Source: Streptomyces parvus (GTDB taxonomy: Bacteria > Actinomycetota > Actinomycetes > Streptomycetales > Streptomycetaceae). Taken from it: DNA of 64,000 bases. The stretch spans positions 682,001 to 746,000 of the forward strand of contig NZ_BMRY01000002.1 of NCBI RefSeq assembly GCF_014648875.1. Reading direction: 5' to 3'. The notes below the pieces were generated by a model. The model did no database searches. It was not told the origin of the DNA and worked only from the letters and a program-made list of their open reading frames with translations. Position 1 is the stretch's first letter, and each line of letters begins with the position of its first letter. Positions 62,070 to 64,000 of this stretch are shown here, piece after piece. Both the position numbers and the translations under genes were made by a program.

Positions 62070-62717
62070 GTGCGACTCGAAGCGATCACCTGGGAACGGC
62101 TGGCCGGCGAACTGGCCCGGTACGGCGACGGGCTGTCCGCCGCCGACGGCGGGCCCTGGCTCGCCCTCGGGATCGACGGCGCACCGGCCGCCCGCACCGG
62201 CGAGAGGGCCGAACGTCTCGCCGACGAGCTGCGGCTGCTCGGCCGTTCGGTCCTGGTGGTCCCCACCGAGGGGTTCCTGCGCCCGGCGAGTCTCCGCTTC
62301 GAGTACGGGAAGCAGGACGCGGACGCGTACCTCGACGGCTGGTTCGACACCGGGGCGCTGTGGCGCGAGGTGTTCGGGCCGCTGGAGGCGGGCGGCTCCG
62401 GCCGGGTGCTGCCCGACCTCTGGGACCCCGTGACGGACCGGGCCACCCGCTCCCCGTACCACGCCCTGCCCGAGGGCGGGGTGGTCGTCGTGCACGGGCC
62501 GTTCCTGCTGGGGCACTGGTTCCCGTTCGCGCTCACCGTTCATCTGCGGCTGTCCCCGGGAGCGTTGCGGCGGCGCACGCCGGAGCCGGAACGCTGGACG
62601 CTGCCCGCCTTCGCCCGGTACGAGGACGAGGTGGCGCCCGCCGAACGGGCGGACGTGGTGGTCCGGGCGGACGACCCCGCCCACCCGGCCTGGTCGGGGC
62701 TGCCGGAGAGCGGGTGA
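62070..62717 (+). CDS. Uridine-kinase-like protein with degenerate P-loop
   Basis: A 215-residue protein of the P-loop nucleoside-kinase fold as annotated in Streptomyces (uridine kinase). The phosphate loop reads LALGIDGAPAARTGERA instead of G-x4-GK-S/T, so the ATP-binding lysine is missing. Other parts are conserved: RSVLVVPTEGFLRPASLRFEYG, FDTGALWREVFGPL, LLPDLWD-type segment, VVVHGPFLLGHWFPF and LSPGALRRRTPEPERWTLPAF. Catalysis is doubtful. I start at GTG 62070; an earlier GTG at 62019 overlaps the HxlR stop. Next to psuGK, which yields uracil, hinting at pyrimidine salvage. Confidence 0.72.
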   Translation: MRLEAITWERLAGELARYGDGLSAADGGPWLALGIDGAPAARTGERAERLADELRLLGRSVLVVPTEGFLRPASLRFEYGKQDADAYLDGWFDTGALWREVFGPLEAGGSGRVLPDLWDPVTDRATRSPYHALPEGGVVVVHGPFLLGHWFPFALTVHLRLSPGALRRRTPEPERWTLPAFARYEDEVAPAERADVVVRADDPAHPAWSGLPESG

Positions 62718-62742
62718 ACCGAGCGCGGTACGGCACCTGCTG

Positions 62743-63654
62743 TCAGTGAACCGGCGGCCGCCCGCCCACCGTCGCCACGGCCGCCGCCCCCGCCCGGCAG
62801 CCCTCGGCCGCGGCGGTCACCTCGTCCGCCCCGGCCAGCAGGGCCGCCAGGAACCCGCCGGTGAACGCGTCGCCCGCCCCCGTCGAGTCGACCGGCTCGC
62901 GCACCGCCGCGCCGGGAACGCGGCCGATCACCTCACCCCCTGCGGCCACCACCGCGCCCCCCGCGCCCAGGGTGACGACGACGCGCGGGAACCACCGGCT
63001 CAACTCGGCCGCCGCGACATCGGGTTCGGGCAGTCCGGTGAGCAGCCGGGCCTCGTCCGCGTTCGGCAGCAGCAGCTCCGCCCCCTCCGCGAACTCCAGG
63101 AACCGCTTCGGCCCCAGCTCGCCGAGGAAACCGGCCGACGCCGGATCGACGCTCACCGGAACACCCCGCTCCACGGCGGTCCGCAGGGCGAGCAGCGCCG
63201 CCGCCCGGCTCGACGGCGCGAAGAGGAGGTAGCCGGAGAGATGCAGCCGCCCGACTCCCTCCAGCATCGACGGCGCGAAGTCGTCGGAGGCGAGCCGCAG
63301 CACCGCCCCGGCGTCGGTCAGGAACGTCCGCTCGGCCGCCGCGTCGACCAGGGCGATCACCGTCGCCGTCGGAACCTCCTCGTCCACCGCCAGGAACGCC
63401 CGCACCCCCGCCCGCGCCAACGCCTCCCGATGCCAGTCGGCGGACCCCGCCCCGGCCCTGGCGAGCAGCCGCACGTCGGCACAGCCCGAACGCACCGCCC
63501 AACAGGCGACGTTGGCCCCCGCGCCGCCCGGCAGGGTCCGGATCCGGGCCGACGTGTCCGTACCGTGCGCGAGTGCCGACCCGTACCGCGCCACCACGTC
63601 CGTGACGACTTCCCCCACCACCAGGAGTCCGCCGCCCGCCGCCGGACGGTTCAC
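62743..63654 (-). CDS. psuK: Pseudouridine kinase, PfkB carbohydrate-kinase family
   Basis: A 303-residue ribokinase-fold enzyme. The N-terminal sugar-binding pattern LPGGAGANVACWAVRSG and the C-terminal PfkB signature DSTGAGDAFTGGFLAAL (catalytic Asp) are intact. Its GTG start overlaps the upstream psuG stop (GTGA), so the two are coupled. This context identifies it as the kinase making pseudouridine 5'-phosphate, the substrate of PsuG; from sequence alone it could be another ribokinase-like enzyme. Confidence 0.85.
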   Translation of the reverse strand: MNRPAAGGGLLVVGEVVTDVVARYGSALAHGTDTSARIRTLPGGAGANVACWAVRSGCADVRLLARAGAGSADWHREALARAGVRAFLAVDEEVPTATVIALVDAAAERTFLTDAGAVLRLASDDFAPSMLEGVGRLHLSGYLLFAPSSRAAALLALRTAVERGVPVSVDPASAGFLGELGPKRFLEFAEGAELLLPNADEARLLTGLPEPDVAAAELSRWFPRVVVTLGAGGAVVAAGGEVIGRVPGAAVREPVDSTGAGDAFTGGFLAALLAGADEVTAAAEGCRAGAAAVATVGGRPPVH

Positions 63655-64000
63655 CGGGCGGCCGCCGCGACGGCGATCCGTGCCGCGAGCGTCACATTCC
63701 CGCGTACGGCCGCGAGGTTCGCCTCCAGCGACGCGCCCCTGGTCCGCCGCATCAGCTGGTCCAACAGGAACGGCGTGACGCCCTGCCCCGAGATGCCCCG
63801 CTCCCGGCACGCGTCCAGCGCCTCCGCCAGCACCCGGTCGTGCAGGGCCGGATCCAACTGATCCGCTTCCGCTACGGGGTTGGCGACGATCAGCGCGGAC
63901 GCGGGCCCGCCCAGCGCCTCCCTCGCCCGGACCACCTCCACCACCTCCTCGGGGCTGTGCACCGTCCAGTCGACGGGTTCGCCCGAAGTGCTCAGATAGA
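63651..64000 (-). CDS. psuG: Pseudouridine-5'-phosphate glycosidase, C-terminal part
   Basis: The last 115 codons of a gene cut by the window edge. Visible motifs are VDWTVHSPEEVVEVVRARE, SALIVANPVAEADQLD, the catalytic-domain segment GISGQGVTPFLLDQL and the end TRGASLEANLAAVRGNVTLAARIA. GVTPFLL and SLxANxxLxxNNAxLAAxIA are hallmarks of PsuG, which splits pseudouridine 5'-phosphate to uracil and ribose 5-phosphate. It is upstream of, and coupled to, the kinase gene. Confidence 0.9.
   Translation of the reverse strand, partial: YLSTSGEPVDWTVHSPEEVVEVVRAREALGGPASALIVANPVAEADQLDPALHDRVLAEALDACRERGISGQGVTPFLLDQLMRRTRGASLEANLAAVRGNVTLAARIAVAAAAR

Overview
The window is chromosomal DNA of a Streptomyces-type actinomycete. 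The base composition is very GC rich, nearly every codon ends in G or C, GTG starts are common, and the gene set is typical: SprT-like trypsin, PdtaR/ANTAR regulator, liv transporter, SNF2-SWIM pair and several small Streptomyces-specific families. The order pyk - PdtaR - livFGMHK - thioesterase - polA - transglycosylase - hrpB - rpsA - PAC2 - coaE matches, from memory, the conserved core of the S. coelicolor chromosome around SCO1990-SCO2020. Most of the window is therefore core genome with accessory insertions.

Layout. 1-5.5 kb: a partial gene, secreted trypsin, a GH35 beta-galactosidase divergent from an AraC regulator, chorismate mutase and an aquaporin. 5.7-9.2 kb: aminopeptidase N, an ArsR regulator and an anti-sigma-like ATPase broken by a one-base frameshift. 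9.4-12.4 kb: a PLP decarboxylase plus N-hydroxylating monooxygenase pair, resembling the first two desferrioxamine genes but without the later ones. 12.4-18.4 kb: Tat-exported 5'-nucleotidase, SIMPL protein, pyruvate kinase, a LAGLIDADG homing endonuclease next to an unusual tRNA, and PdtaR. 18.5-24.3 kb: complete branched-chain amino-acid ABC transporter. 25-43.7 kb: housekeeping genes (thioesterase, molybdopterin oxidoreductase, polA, lytic transglycosylase, hrpB, rpsA, PAC2, coaE).

43.8-51.9 kb is an accessory island. An XRE regulator diverges, across a perfect 12-bp inverted repeat, from an operon encoding a TIR-domain effector, a membrane-anchored pseudokinase with a PQQ-type beta-propeller, and a 1302-residue STAND NTPase with 14 WD40 repeats. 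The C-terminus of the TIR protein and the N-terminus of the STAND protein carry the same short motif (GGG-x-x-YQA-x-RD). This is the arrangement of bacterial NLR/effector pairs that signal through amyloid-like motifs, so the operon is a strong candidate anti-phage or programmed-cell-death system.

52-64 kb: methyltransferase, lipoprotein, SNF2 helicase/SWIM pair, and a conserved protein of unknown function. Immediately downstream of the latter lie two tandem RNA elements with every arm of a tRNA in circularly permuted order (anticodon 3' strand, T arm, acceptor 3' strand, short loop, acceptor 5' strand, D arm, anticodon 5' strand). I know of no description of these in Streptomyces. The window ends with an aminotransferase/C39-like peptidase pair divergent from an HxlR regulator, a uridine-kinase-like gene and a psuG-psuK pseudouridine catabolic pair, psuG being cut by the window edge.
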